A stretch of 64,000 bases of DNA from Paracoccus methylarcula (lineage in GTDB: Bacteria > Pseudomonadota > Alphaproteobacteria > Rhodobacterales > Rhodobacteraceae). Positions 44,769-53,789 of the stretch are shown in pieces. Numbering within the stretch: position 1 is the first letter of the stretch; every line of letters begins with the position of its first letter. The translations under genes and the position numbers were made by a program. The DNA lies in the NCBI RefSeq assembly GCF_003007735.2, contig NZ_PXNQ02000004.1, positions 124,001 to 188,000 of the forward strand, given 5' to 3'. The notes beneath the pieces were generated by a model, which saw only the letters and a list, made by a program, of their open reading frames with translations, did not search any database and was not told the origin of the DNA.

Positions 44769-46040
44769 TTACCCGTTCTCGCGCAGGATCCGCCCGGCCA
44801 GGTAGAGAGAGCCGCAGATCAGGATGCGGGCGCGGGGATCGGCGTCGGTGATGCGCTGGACCGCATCTTGCGCGCTGTCGGCGGTGCCTGCCTGCATTCC
44901 GACCTGTTTCGCAAAGCTGGCGGTGTCAGAGGCGGGCAGGGTGTTCGGCTCGCCCTCGATATCGATGGCGGTGAGGCTGGCCGCATGCGGAGCCAGCGGG
45001 CGCAGGTAGCCGGTGACATCCTTGGTGTTCAGCATTCCGCAGACCAGATGGGTCGGACGGGGCGGCAGGTTGCCGAGGATGGCGGCCAATGCCTCGCCTC
45101 CCGCCGGGTTATGGCCGCCATCGAGCCAGAGCTCGGCCTGCGGAGCTGCGGCATCGATCAGCGGGCCACGGGTCAGGCGCTGCATCCGGGCGGGCCATTC
45201 GGCGCGGGTGACGGCAGCACGGGCCTGCGCCTCGGTCGCGCCGAGTTCGCGCAGGGCGGCCAGCGCGGTTCCGGCATTCTGGACCTGGTGGTCGCCGATC
45301 AGGTTGGGGCGCGGCAGATCCCAGAGCCCGTGATCGTCCTGCCAGATGATGCCGTCGCGATCGGGCGCGACCTGCCAGTGCTGGCCATGGACCGAGAGCG
45401 GCGCGGTCAGGCCCGAGGCGCGGGCCTCGATCACCCGCAGGGCCTCGTCCTGTTGCGGGCCGACGATGCAGGGCACGCGCGGCTTGATGATCCCGGCCTT
45501 TTCTCCGGCGATCTCGGGCAGGGTCTCGCCCAGATACTGGGTGTGGTCGATGCTGATCGGGGTGATGACCGTCAGGCGCGGGGCGTCGATCACATTGGTC
45601 GCGTCGAGCCGCCCGCCGAGTCCGACCTCGAGCAGGGTGTAATCGGCCGGGCTGCGCGAGAAGGCGAGGAAAGCGGCGGCCGTGGTGATCTCGAAGAAGG
45701 TGATCGGTTGGCCGTCATTGGCGGTCTCGCATTCCTCGAGGGCGCTGGCGAGTTCGGATTCCGCGATCAGCTCTCCCGCAAGGCGGATGCGTTCGTGGAA
45801 ATGGGCCAGATGCGGCGAGGTATAGGCGTGGACGCGGGCGCCGCCTGCCTCCAGCCCGGCGCGGATCATGGCCTGGGTAGAGCCCTTGCCATTGGTTCCG
45901 GCGAGATGGATCACCGGCGGGATGTCGCGCTCGGGATGGCCGAGGGCGGCGAGGATGCGGTGCATCCGGTCAAGCGACAGGTCGATGACCTTGGGGTGCA
46001 GCGACATGAGGCGGGCAAGGATGGCGTCGGAATGGCTCAT
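44769..46040 (-). CDS. folC: Dihydrofolate/folylpolyglutamate synthase FolC
   Basis: A 423-residue Mur-ligase-family enzyme that adds glutamate to dihydropteroate and folates. The P-loop is IHLAGTNGKGSTQAMIRAG (about 49), followed by TSPHLAHFHERIRLAG and the GLGGRLDATNVIDAP motif; the C-terminal ligand domain has WLDGGHNPAGGEALAA. ATG 46040 (MSHSDAIL) is used; the open frame upstream reads through a dispersed repeat. It is downstream of accD on the same strand, with the repeat filling the gap between them, an arrangement common in proteobacteria. Confidence 0.94.
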   Translation of the reverse strand: MSHSDAILARLMSLHPKVIDLSLDRMHRILAALGHPERDIPPVIHLAGTNGKGSTQAMIRAGLEAGGARVHAYTSPHLAHFHERIRLAGELIAESELASALEECETANDGQPITFFEITTAAAFLAFSRSPADYTLLEVGLGGRLDATNVIDAPRLTVITPISIDHTQYLGETLPEIAGEKAGIIKPRVPCIVGPQQDEALRVIEARASGLTAPLSVHGQHWQVAPDRDGIIWQDDHGLWDLPRPNLIGDHQVQNAGTALAALRELGATEAQARAAVTRAEWPARMQRLTRGPLIDAAAPQAELWLDGGHNPAGGEALAAILGNLPPRPTHLVCGMLNTKDVTGYLRPLAPHAASLTAIDIEGEPNTLPASDTASFAKQVGMQAGTADSAQDAVQRITDADPRARILICGSLYLAGRILRENG

Positions 46041-46046
46041 TGTCGC

Positions 46047-46098
46047 ACAAGCCGGGGGCCAGCCCCCGGACCCCCGGGATATTTGCATGAAGAAGAAG
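46047..46098 (+). repeat. Dispersed hairpin-tail repeat, copy C
   Basis: GCCGGGGGCCAGCCCCCGG hairpin followed by ACCCCCGGGATATTTGC and ATGAAGAAGAAG. It fills the space between the accD stop (46099) and the folC start (46040) in the orientation opposite to those genes. On the minus strand the hairpin lies directly after accD and could attenuate read-through into folC. Confidence 0.8.
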
Positions 46099-47040
46099 TC
46101 AGGAAGCCGGTTTTTCTTCGGGTTTCACGTTGTCCTCTGGCGAGGGAACGGCTGTTTCCGCCGGGGCGGGCAGATCCGCCCTTGTCGGCGCGGGCATGCC
46201 GCCCAGCATCCGCAGGATCGAGATCAGCTCGTCGCGCAGCTGCATGCGATGCGTCACCCGGTCCAGCATACCATGTTCCAGCAGGTATTCGGCGCGCTGG
46301 AAGCCCTCGGGCAGTTTCTCGCGGATGGTCTGCTCGATGACGCGGGGACCGGCAAAGCAGATCAGCGCGCCGGGTTCCGAGATCTGGATATCACCGAGCA
46401 TCGCGTAGCTGGCGGTGACGCCGCCGGTAGTGGGATGGGTGAGCACGACGATATAGGGCAGACCGGCCTCGCGCAGCATCTCGACCGCGACGGTGGTGCG
46501 GGGCATCTGCATCAGGCTGAGGATGCCCTCTTGCATCCGGGCGCCGCCGGCTGCCGAGAACAGCACCAGCGGGCGCTTGAGTTTCACCGCGCGTTCGGCG
46601 GCGGCGATGATGGCATTGCCGACATACATGCCCATGGAGCCGCCCATGAAGCTGAAATCCTGTGCGGCCGCGACGATCGGGGTGCGGCCCATCTCGCCCT
46701 CGGCGACCAGCATCGCCTCTTTCTCGCCGGTGGATTTCTGCGCCGCCCTCATCCGGTCGGGGTATTTCTTCTGGTCGCGGAATTGCAGCGGGTCGGCCAG
46801 CGGCTCGGGGACCTTCACCTCGGAAAAGACGCCGCCATCGAAGAGCGCGGCAAAGCGCTCGCGCGGGGTGATCGCGAGATGGTGGTCGCAATTGGTGCAG
46901 ACATTGAGATTGTCCGACAGCTCGCGGTGGAACAGCATGGTTCCGCATTCGGGGCATTTCGTCCACAGGTTCTCGGGCACCTCGCGGCGCGAAAAGAGCG
47001 AGTTGATGCGCGGGCGGACGTAATTGGTGATCCAGTTCAT
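46099..47040 (-). CDS. accD: Acetyl-CoA carboxylase carboxyltransferase subunit beta
   Basis: A 313-residue beta subunit of the carboxyltransferase, making malonyl-CoA for fatty acid synthesis. The zinc ribbon is Cys29, Cys32, Cys48, Cys51 (CPEC and CTNC). The crotonase-fold core contains [19 protein letters not shown], the oxyanion-type [18 protein letters not shown] and [16 protein letters not shown]. The C-terminal 35 residues are a Pro/Glu/Ala-rich tail. ATG 47040 ([10 protein letters not shown]) is the family start. It faces the cardiolipin synthase gene, sharing an 86-base promoter gap. Confidence 0.97.
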   Translation of the reverse strand: MNWITNYVRPRINSLFSRREVPENLWTKCPECGTMLFHRELSDNLNVCTNCDHHLAITPRERFAALFDGGVFSEVKVPEPLADPLQFRDQKKYPDRMRAAQKSTGEKEAMLVAEGEMGRTPIVAAAQDFSFMGGSMGMYVGNAIIAAAERAVKLKRPLVLFSAAGGARMQEGILSLMQMPRTTVAVEMLREAGLPYIVVLTHPTTGGVTASYAMLGDIQISEPGALICFAGPRVIEQTIREKLPEGFQRAEYLLEHGMLDRVTHRMQLRDELISILRMLGGMPAPTRADLPAPAETAVPSPEDNVKPEEKPAS

Positions 47041-47126
47041 CGCGTACGGCCTTTGCTGTTGCAGGCCCCAGATAGGCGGCGACGACGGGAATTGCAATTG
47101 TCGCGTGGTGCTGAATAGATGTCGGC

Positions 47127-48554
47127 ATGTGGGCTTCGATCTTCGTTTTCGTACATACCGCGATTGCCCTGGCGCTGGTGGGCCGGGTGCTGCTGCGGCC
47201 GCGGCTGGAGCCTGCGGCGCGCTTGGCATGGATCATGGTGATCGAAGCGGTGCCGCTGGTCGGGATCATCGCCTACCTGTTGTTCGGCGAGGTGCGGATG
47301 AACCACGCCGAGGTGCAGCGCATGGCCGATGTGCGCGACCGGCTGACCGGGCTGCGCAAGCCCAGCAGCCGGGTGCTGCGCGAGCCTCCGAACCTTGCCC
47401 GCCCGGTGATCGCCGCCAATGCCGCCGTGGGCGGGATGCCGGCGGTGGACGGGAACCGGCTGCGCCTGCTGGACGAATCGGATGCGGCCATCGATGACAT
47501 GGTGGATGCCATCGACGGGGCGCGGGATCATGTCCATGTGCTGTTCTATATCTGGCTGCCCGACCGCAGCGGTGAAAAGATCGCCGAGGCGATCATCCGC
47601 GCCAAGACCCGTGGCGTCGAATGCCGGGTGATCGTGGATGCCCTGGGTTCGCGCGGGCTGGTGCGTTCGGAACTGTGGCGGCGGATGAAGGGGGCGGGGG
47701 CCGATTGCGTGACCGCCTTTCCCTGGGGGCTGCCCTTCATCAGCTTCCTGTTCCAGCGGCTGGATTTGCGCAATCACCGCAAGGTCGTGGTGGTGGACAA
47801 CCGGATCGCCTTTACCGGCAGCCGGAACTGCTCGGACATGGCATTCGCGGTCAAGCCGCGCTTCGCGCCATGGGTCGATATCCTGATCTCGGTCGAGGGT
47901 CCCCTGGTGCGGCAGTTGCAATCGGTCTTCCTGGCCGACTGGATGAGCTATACCGGGCGCGACCTGGGCGACATGCTGGAAATTGTCGAGGCGGTCGAGG
48001 ATCCGGGCATGGCCGCGCAGATCGTGGCGACCGGGCCGGATCGGCGGGCGGGCACTGTCTCGGACTGCCTGAGCGCGATGATCCATGCCGCGCGGGAGCG
48101 GGTGACGATCACCACGCCCTATTACGTGCCGGACGCGGCCCTGGATGCGGCGATCCGGGCGGCGGCGCGGCGCGGGGTAGAGGTGAACATGATCCTGCCC
48201 GCCCGCAACGATTCGCTGGTGGTGGGGGCGACCAGCGAAGGGTTCTATTACGGGCTGCTGGCTGCCGGTGTCCGGTTGCACCTGTTCAGGCCCGGCCTGT
48301 TGCATGCCAAGATCATGACGGTGGACGGGCGCATGGCGATGGTGGGCAGCGCCAACCTGGACCGCCGCAGCTTCGAGTTGAATTACGAGGTCAACATGGC
48401 GCTGTTCGATCCGGATTTCGTGGCCGGGTTGGACCAGCGTCAGCAAAGCTATGCCGAGCGTGCGCACGAGATCTCGTTGCAGGAGGTTCGCGACTGGAGT
48501 TGGCTCAGGCGGCTGCGCAATAACCTGCTGGCACTGGCTTCGCCGTTGCTCTAG
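47127..48554 (+). CDS. cls: Cardiolipin synthase
   Basis: A 475-residue phospholipase-D superfamily enzyme. Two N-terminal transmembrane helices (about 1-20 and 32-52) anchor it to the inner membrane. The two HKD motifs are [19 protein letters not shown] (about 218) and [20 protein letters not shown] (about 393). It condenses two phosphatidylglycerols into cardiolipin. The N-terminal PLDNs domain with [10 protein letters not shown] is typical of ClsA-type enzymes. It is divergent from accD, and no other lipid gene is adjacent. Confidence 0.94.
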   Translation: MWASIFVFVHTAIALALVGRVLLRPRLEPAARLAWIMVIEAVPLVGIIAYLLFGEVRMNHAEVQRMADVRDRLTGLRKPSSRVLREPPNLARPVIAANAAVGGMPAVDGNRLRLLDESDAAIDDMVDAIDGARDHVHVLFYIWLPDRSGEKIAEAIIRAKTRGVECRVIVDALGSRGLVRSELWRRMKGAGADCVTAFPWGLPFISFLFQRLDLRNHRKVVVVDNRIAFTGSRNCSDMAFAVKPRFAPWVDILISVEGPLVRQLQSVFLADWMSYTGRDLGDMLEIVEAVEDPGMAAQIVATGPDRRAGTVSDCLSAMIHAARERVTITTPYYVPDAALDAAIRAAARRGVEVNMILPARNDSLVVGATSEGFYYGLLAAGVRLHLFRPGLLHAKIMTVDGRMAMVGSANLDRRSFELNYEVNMALFDPDFVAGLDQRQQSYAERAHEISLQEVRDWSWLRRLRNNLLALASPLL

Positions 48555-48631
48555 CCGTTGGCCGCCGGCCCGTGATCCGATAGTGGTGGCGCATAGCGGG
48601 ATTTCGCTAGGTTTGAAGCGGGGAAAGTGCC

Positions 48632-49576
48632 GTGCCACGCATCTGGCTGCATATCGGGATGTTGAAGACCGGAACCACTGCGATGCAGCAATGGTGCGCC
48701 GAGCATGAGGACGAGCTGCGCCGGCAGCGGCTGCTTTACGTGCGGGTGCGCAAGCATCTGCCGGCCTGCGGGCCGATGGCGGATGCCCTCGCCCGGCGTG
48801 GCCCGGAGGGTGAGAAGCTGATCGCCAAGGTGCTGCAACAGATCGACGAGGCGGGCGGTGAGGTCGATGACGTGCTGATCTCGTCCGAGGCCTTTTCCAA
48901 TCATGGCCCGCATTCGCTGGCGCCCCTGGTGGATGCCCTTCGCGGGCACGAGATTTCCATCCTGATATGGCTGCGCCGCCAGGATCGCTTTGCCGAGGCG
49001 CTGTACAAGCAGGCGGTCAAGTGGAGCGGCCGCACCGGCAGCATCGAGGAATTCGCCCGGCCCGGACGGCTGAGGCAGCTCGATTACGCCGCTTTGCTGC
49101 AGGCTTGGCGGAAAGCGTTTCCCGATGTCGGCCTCGTTCCGCAAATCTATGCCGAGGCCAGTTCCGGCGAGAAGCCCGACAGTGTGGCAGCCCTGCTTGC
49201 CGCCATCGGGCGGCCCGACCTGATCCCCGCGGACAGCGCGGAATGGCGCAGGAACCTGTCCCCCGGGGCAGAGCTGATCGCGCATTACAACACCATCCCC
49301 TCGGATCGGGGGCGGTCGCTGCGCAAGGCCAACCGGCAGGTGATGGAGGAATTCGGCGAGGCGGCGGCAGGCCGGGGCGACATGCTGCCGCCGGAGCTGG
49401 CGCGGGCCCTGATGGATCACCATGCCGAATCGAATCGGCGCCTGCGCGAGGAATGGTTCCCGGACCGGCCCGAACTGTTTCCTCCGGATGTCGAGGCCGT
49501 CCGGCCCGGCGTGGCCGTCGAAGAGGCGGCGTTGAAGCGTTTCGACGGGCTTTTTGCCGCGAAAGCCAAGGGTTGA
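48632..49576 (+). CDS. Sulfotransferase-like P-loop protein
   Basis: A 314-residue protein whose start PRIWLHIGMLKTGTTAMQQW is a PAPS-binding-type loop (K-T-G-T-T), as in bacterial sulfotransferase-like proteins. A second motif with LISSEAF and ILIWLRRQDRFAEALYKQAV aligns with the 3' phosphate-binding segment, with Arg but with Asp-Arg-Phe in place of the usual Ser spacing. The C-terminal 90 residues are helical (ANRQVMEEFGEAA). It differs from the sulfotransferase at 33.3 kb. GTG 48632 is the start, after GGGGAAAG. Whether it is active is unclear. Confidence 0.72.
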   Translation: MPRIWLHIGMLKTGTTAMQQWCAEHEDELRRQRLLYVRVRKHLPACGPMADALARRGPEGEKLIAKVLQQIDEAGGEVDDVLISSEAFSNHGPHSLAPLVDALRGHEISILIWLRRQDRFAEALYKQAVKWSGRTGSIEEFARPGRLRQLDYAALLQAWRKAFPDVGLVPQIYAEASSGEKPDSVAALLAAIGRPDLIPADSAEWRRNLSPGAELIAHYNTIPSDRGRSLRKANRQVMEEFGEAAAGRGDMLPPELARALMDHHAESNRRLREEWFPDRPELFPPDVEAVRPGVAVEEAALKRFDGLFAAKAKG

Positions 49577-49604
49577 AACCGGGGCAGGTGATGCGCCACG
49601 GCCG

Positions 49605-50066
49605 TCAGATCGGCATCGCGGTGGTGTATTTCGTCTGCCGCAGCACGAAATGGGTCACCGTGTCGCGAATGATCCCGAGTGCCAGCATCCGGCGCATGAT
49701 GAAATGCTCCAACCCCTCCGGATCGGGGGCGACGATCTTCAGCTGGTAATCCGAGGTGCCGGTGATCGTCGCGCATTCGATGATCTGGTCTTCGGTCTGC
49801 ACGAACAGGTCGAAACGGGCGATCGAATCCTCGGTATGATCGAGCAGGGAGACCTGCACATAGGCCATCGCGTGCAGCCCGGCCCGGCGCGGGCGCACCA
49901 AGGCCACCTGACGCTCGATCACCCCGTCCTCGATCAGCCTGCGGATCCGCCGCCATGCCGGAGAGGTCGAGAGGCCGGTCTTTTCGGCCAAGGCCTGGTT
50001 GGACAGGGTGGCGTCCCTTTGCAGCAGCCGCAACAGGCGGAGATCTGTCTCGTCCAGGTCGGGCAT
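49605..50066 (-). CDS. Lrp/AsnC family transcriptional regulator
   Basis: A 153-residue feast/famine regulator. The N-terminal helix-turn-helix (about 4-55) contains DETDLRLLRLLQRDATLSNQ and TSPAWRRIRRLIEDG. The C-terminal RAM domain (about 65-145) has a beta-alpha-beta-beta-alpha-beta fold with IECATITGTSDYQLKI, the effector-binding GTSDY-type motif. It is divergent from phhA, so phenylalanine or tyrosine is the probable effector and phhA the probable target. PhhR in Pseudomonas is of a different class. Confidence 0.9.
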   Translation of the reverse strand: MPDLDETDLRLLRLLQRDATLSNQALAEKTGLSTSPAWRRIRRLIEDGVIERQVALVRPRRAGLHAMAYVQVSLLDHTEDSIARFDLFVQTEDQIIECATITGTSDYQLKIVAPDPEGLEHFIMRRMLALGIIRDTVTHFVLRQTKYTTAMPI

Positions 50067-50184
50067 ATCTTGCCTGATTTCTCTTTATTGAAGGTAATAA
50101 TTTTCCAGATAATGCCAAATCAAGGCGAATCTGACAAGAAATTCTTCTTCATTGGGGTAGAATATTGGCAAGGAGGAGACTCGG
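50067..50184. promoter_or_regulatory. Lrp-phhA divergent promoter region
   Basis: A 118-base AT-rich gap between divergent starts. It contains GGTAATAATTTTCCAG and CAAGAAATTCTTCTTC, short imperfect palindromic stretches of the kind Lrp-family proteins bind, and AAGGAGGAG as the phhA ribosome site. No single operator can be assigned by eye. Confidence 0.5.
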
Positions 50185-50976
50185 ATGCCAAAATCGACCC
50201 AATACCAGGCCAAGACCCCTGACCGGAACGGCTTCATCAGCTATGACGCCGAGGAAAACTCCGTCTGGCATGACCTGATCACCCGTCAGCTTCCCGCCGT
50301 CCGGGCCAATATGGCGCAACCCTATCTGAAGGGGCTGGAGCTTTTGGACATGCCCACCGACCGGGTGCCGCAATGTCCCGAGATATCCAGCAAGCTGAGG
50401 GCGTTGACCGGCTGGCAGGTGGAGCCGGTGCCGGCGCTGATCGGTTTCGGGAAATTCTTCGGGATGCTGGCGAACCGGACCTTTCCGGCGGCCAGCTTCA
50501 TCCGCAACCGCGAGCATTTCGACTATATCGAGGAGCCGGATATCTTCCACGAGATCTTCGGTCACACGCCGCTGCTGACCGATCCGGCCTTCGCGGCCTT
50601 CAGCCAGGTTATCGGCGAGGCGGGGACGCGCTGTGACAAGGCCGATTACAGCTGGCTGATTCGGCTTTACTGGTTCTCGATCGAATTCGGGCTGATGCGT
50701 GAGGGCGGGCGACTCAAGGCGCTCGGTTCGGGATTGGCGAGTTCGGTGACGGAACTGCCCTGGTCGATCTCGGACAAGCCGGAGCATCGGCCCTTCGACG
50801 TGATCGACATCCTGCGCACGCCTTACCGGATCGACATTCACCAGCCGGTCTATTTCGTGATAGACAATCTGGAGGATCTGTTCGCCGCGGCAAAGCGCGA
50901 CCTTCTGGCCGATATCGCCGAGGCCCGCGCGATGGGACTGCACGCGCCGAAATATCCGCCGAAAGATGCCGCCTGA
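50185..50976 (+). CDS. phhA: Phenylalanine 4-monooxygenase
   Basis: A 263-residue monomeric aromatic amino acid hydroxylase that converts phenylalanine to tyrosine with tetrahydropterin and oxygen. Iron ligands are His122 and His127 (FHEIFGHTPLL) and Glu167 (WFSIEFGL). Other family motifs are RNREHFDYIEEPDIF and the pterin-binding region VEPVPALIGFGKFFGML. Length is standard for the bacterial enzyme, without the regulatory ACT domain. It is coupled to the pterin recycling gene phhB, ten bases downstream. Confidence 0.96.
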   Translation: MPKSTQYQAKTPDRNGFISYDAEENSVWHDLITRQLPAVRANMAQPYLKGLELLDMPTDRVPQCPEISSKLRALTGWQVEPVPALIGFGKFFGMLANRTFPAASFIRNREHFDYIEEPDIFHEIFGHTPLLTDPAFAAFSQVIGEAGTRCDKADYSWLIRLYWFSIEFGLMREGGRLKALGSGLASSVTELPWSISDKPEHRPFDVIDILRTPYRIDIHQPVYFVIDNLEDLFAAAKRDLLADIAEARAMGLHAPKYPPKDAA

Positions 50977-50986
50977 GGAGAAGCCC

Positions 50987-51325
50987 ATGACAACTTGTGA
51001 TCTGGCCAACAAGACTTGCGAGCCCTGCAAGGGCGGAGTTCCGCCGATGCCGGGGGATGATGCTCGGCAGATGTTGGCGCAACTGGACGGCTGGAGCTTG
51101 TCGGATGACGGCACGACCATTCGCCGGCGCTTTGAATTCAAGGGTTTCGCCAAGGCCGTCGAGATGGCGAATCTCGCGGCATGGCTGGGCAATAAACAGG
51201 GGCATCATCCTGATATCGCTTTCGGTTGGGGTTATTGCGAAGTTGCCTTTACAACCCATGAGGCAGGCGGGTTGACCGAGAATGATTTCATCTGCGCCGC
51301 AAGGCTTAACGCATTGGTCGCCTGA
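50987..51325 (+). CDS. phhB: Pterin-4a-carbinolamine dehydratase
   Basis: A 112-residue 4a-hydroxytetrahydrobiopterin dehydratase that recycles the cofactor oxidised by PhhA. The family motif FKGFAKAVEMANLAAWLGNKQGHHPDI contains the catalytic HHPDI loop. The N-terminal ~20 residues (CDLANKTCEPCKGGVPPMPG) carry three cysteines, as in many of these proteins. GAGGAG precedes ATG 50987. Being next to phhA and cotranscribed confirms the role; the protein also acts as a transcriptional coactivator in some species, which cannot be tested here. Confidence 0.94.
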   Translation: MTTCDLANKTCEPCKGGVPPMPGDDARQMLAQLDGWSLSDDGTTIRRRFEFKGFAKAVEMANLAAWLGNKQGHHPDIAFGWGYCEVAFTTHEAGGLTENDFICAARLNALVA

Positions 51326-51388
51326 CGCTTGTTCCTTCGGTCCAGCCGGTTTATTCCGGCAGTAGTTTTTGACCGAGGAAGCATTTGA

Positions 51389-52174
51389 ATGGCATTTGGA
51401 CTGAAGGGCTGGCCAAAGCCTGTCGCCCGCGAAAAGACCGCGCATAAATGGGCCTCTCTCGCCGAATCGCTGAGGAACGGAGGGCGTCTGCCCGCGCGTG
51501 GCCTGCGCGACGAGGCGGTGGGTCTGTATCGTGAATTGGGAACCTTCCTGCAGCTTTCCGATCCGCGCGCGATTCGCGCTCGCGGGGGGCTGGCCAAGCT
51601 GATCAGCCAGCCGGGCACCGATTGGCGCTGGCGGTCGGCGCTTCTATGCGGGCCGGTCGCGCCCGCGGGACTGGTCGAGCCCGAGGCGGGCGAGACGCTC
51701 GGCGACGAGATCGCGGTATGGCATGATTGCGCGCATCGCGCATTGCTCTTGCGGCAGGTGATGAATCGTCATTCCGATGACCAGGCCCCGTTCGGATTGC
51801 GGCTGGAGGTCATGGGCTTTTCGGGCAGCTACCTTTCACTGTCGCTGGATTTGCCCGGGGATGTCCTGGACCAGCTTGGCAAGGATCACATCCTGCGGCT
51901 CGAAACCGGCCTGGAGGCCGAGACACCGATCACCGTCTATGGCCGGCTGAACCTGGTGCAGGGCCCGAATACCGAGCAGGTGCTGCGTCAACTGGGGGAC
52001 CCGATCTCGCGGGACAGATGCCGGAGAACGGCGGAATACGACCTGGCCTATGCCGATCTGTCCGACCGCCCGATCGAGAAGGTCTGGCTGGATCTGATCT
52101 TTGCCGAACCATATATGAACGCCGTGACGGTGAGCGACATGGTGTTGTCGCGCTATCCGCGCGCCGAGCTGTAG
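51389..52174 (+). CDS. DUF6478-like conserved protein
   Basis: A 261-residue soluble protein that I recognise only as a conserved Rhodobacteraceae family (DUF6478-like). N-terminal helices (WPKPVAREKTAHKWASLAES) precede a domain with PGTDWRWRSALLCGPV, EIAVWHDCAHRALLLRQ and FGLRLEVMGFSGSYLSLSLDLP. The closing EKVWLDLIFAEPYMNAVTVSDMVLS suggests a compact beta-rich fold. No signal or membrane part. It is followed nine bases later by a 127-residue protein and preceded by phhB, but a relation to phenylalanine metabolism is not evident. Confidence 0.75.
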   Translation: MAFGLKGWPKPVAREKTAHKWASLAESLRNGGRLPARGLRDEAVGLYRELGTFLQLSDPRAIRARGGLAKLISQPGTDWRWRSALLCGPVAPAGLVEPEAGETLGDEIAVWHDCAHRALLLRQVMNRHSDDQAPFGLRLEVMGFSGSYLSLSLDLPGDVLDQLGKDHILRLETGLEAETPITVYGRLNLVQGPNTEQVLRQLGDPISRDRCRRTAEYDLAYADLSDRPIEKVWLDLIFAEPYMNAVTVSDMVLSRYPRAEL

Positions 52175-52182
52175 GAGAGGGT

Positions 52183-52566
52183 ATGCCGCAATTCGAGAGT
52201 CATGGGTTGAAGGCTGGCGCATGGTCGGGGATTCTGACCGCAGAGGCTGCGCCCGGCCGTGTTTTCCTGGCCCATCTGGGCGAGGTCGTGTCAGTTGCGC
52301 ATGTGACCGGGGCCGGCGACGGCCAATGGCAGGTTTCGGTCGATCTGCCGTCCGAACTGCTTGCCGACGGGGTACACAGTTTCATCCTGTTCGCGGATGA
52401 CGGAGAGGGAAGCGAGGCACCTCAGTCGGATGCCGCGCAACTGGACCGGCTGAACGTGATGGCCGGGGCGCCGCTTGACGATGCGCTGCTGGCCGAAGTG
52501 CAGCTTTTGCGGTCGGAGCTGGAGCTGCTCAAGCGCGAGTTCCGCCGCCTCGCGACACCCGGCTGA
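52183..52566 (+). CDS. Conserved hypothetical protein, partner of the DUF6478-like gene
   Basis: A 127-residue protein with no family I can name. The first 85 residues are probably beta-rich (GAWSGILTAEAAPGRVFLAH, GQWQVSVDLPSELLADGVHS), and the last 40 form a charged helix, likely a coiled coil (ALLAEVQLLRSELELLKREF). GGAGAGGG before ATG 52183 and a nine-base gap to the previous gene indicate co-translation. The coiled-coil end suggests oligomerisation or a structural role with the upstream protein. Confidence 0.72.
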   Translation: MPQFESHGLKAGAWSGILTAEAAPGRVFLAHLGEVVSVAHVTGAGDGQWQVSVDLPSELLADGVHSFILFADDGEGSEAPQSDAAQLDRLNVMAGAPLDDALLAEVQLLRSELELLKREFRRLATPG

Positions 52567-52661
52567 ACGGATATTCCCGCCGTCACCCGGGCGTCACCAT
52601 TCCTTGCGAAAAGCGGGGGCGGAAGCTATATCGGGCTTTCGCTTTGACCCGAGGTTGCGCC

Positions 52662-53762
52662 ATGTCCGAACTGCAGACGCCCTATTACCTGATCGACAAG
52701 GCCCGTCTGCGGGGTAACATGGAAAAGGTGGCGCGCCTGCGCGAACGTTCGGGCGCGAAGGCCCTGCTGGCGCTGAAATGTTTCGCGACATGGTCGGTCT
52801 TCGACTTCATGCGCGATTTCATGGATGGCACGACCTCGTCCTCGCTGTTCGAATTGCGGCTTGGGCACGAGGAATTTGGCAAGGAGACCCATGCCTATTC
52901 CGTGGCATGGGCCGATCACGAGATCGACGAGGCGGTCGGCTATGCCGACAAGATCATCTTCAACAGCCTGGGGCAGCTTGATCGTTTCGGCGACCGGGCG
53001 AAGGGCATCACCACGGGTTTGCGCCTGAATCCGCGCTTTTCGACCAGCGGTTTTGATCTGGCGGATCCGGCGCGGCCCTTCTCGCGCCTTGGGGAATGGG
53101 ACACCGCCCGGCTGGAGGCCGCGATGGGCCGGATCAGCGGCGTGATGATCCATTACAATTGCGAGAATGGCGATTTCGAGCTGTTCGACCACCAGCTTGC
53201 GCGGATTGAGACCGAGTTCGGGGATATCCTGCACAAGCTGGACTGGGTCAGCCTTGGCGGCGGAATCCATTTCACCGGCGAAGGCTATCCGCTGGACCGC
53301 CTTGCGGACCGGCTGGCGGCGTTCAGCCGGAAATTCGGTGTGCAGGTCTATCTGGAGCCGGGCGAGGCCAGCATCACCGAATCCACCACGCTGGAGGTCT
53401 CGGTCCTTGACCTGATCAATAACGGCAAGGACGTGGCTATCGTGGACAGCAGTATCGAGGCGCATATGCTGGATCTGCTGATCTATCGCGAGACCGCGAA
53501 ACTGCCGCAGCATGGCGAGCACGAGTACCAGATCGCGGGCAAGACCTGCCTTGCGGGCGATATCTTCGGCGACGCGCGTTTCGCGCAGCCGCTGAAGATC
53601 GGCGACCGGATCAGCATCGCCGACGCGGCGGGCTATACGATGGTCAAGAAGAACTGGTTCAACGGCGTGGCCATGCCCGCCATCGCCATCCGCGAAGAGG
53701 ATGGCAGCATCCGCAGCGTCCGCAGCTTCGGTTACGACGATTACAAAGGCAGCCTCTCCTGA
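52662..53762 (+). CDS. nspC: Carboxynorspermidine/carboxyspermidine decarboxylase
   Basis: A 366-residue PLP enzyme of the alanine racemase fold group, related to lysine and ornithine decarboxylases. Features include the PLP-Lys segment KALLALKCFATWSVFDFM, VSLGGGIHFTGEGYPL (phosphate-binding glycines), YLEPGEASITE and the C-terminal YKGSLS. It decarboxylates carboxyspermidine (or carboxynorspermidine) in the non-AdoMet polyamine route. The gene for the preceding step (carboxyspermidine dehydrogenase) follows 27 bases later, which identifies the pathway. Confidence 0.93.
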   Translation: MSELQTPYYLIDKARLRGNMEKVARLRERSGAKALLALKCFATWSVFDFMRDFMDGTTSSSLFELRLGHEEFGKETHAYSVAWADHEIDEAVGYADKIIFNSLGQLDRFGDRAKGITTGLRLNPRFSTSGFDLADPARPFSRLGEWDTARLEAAMGRISGVMIHYNCENGDFELFDHQLARIETEFGDILHKLDWVSLGGGIHFTGEGYPLDRLADRLAAFSRKFGVQVYLEPGEASITESTTLEVSVLDLINNGKDVAIVDSSIEAHMLDLLIYRETAKLPQHGEHEYQIAGKTCLAGDIFGDARFAQPLKIGDRISIADAAGYTMVKKNWFNGVAMPAIAIREEDGSIRSVRSFGYDDYKGSLS

Positions 53763-53789
53763 GGCGACCCCACCTCTGCCACCGGGAAA

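Noticed and set aside
47037..48638. A 533-codon open frame opposite the cardiolipin synthase
   Set aside because: Its sequence consists of complements of conserved HKD-motif codons; no independent evidence of coding.
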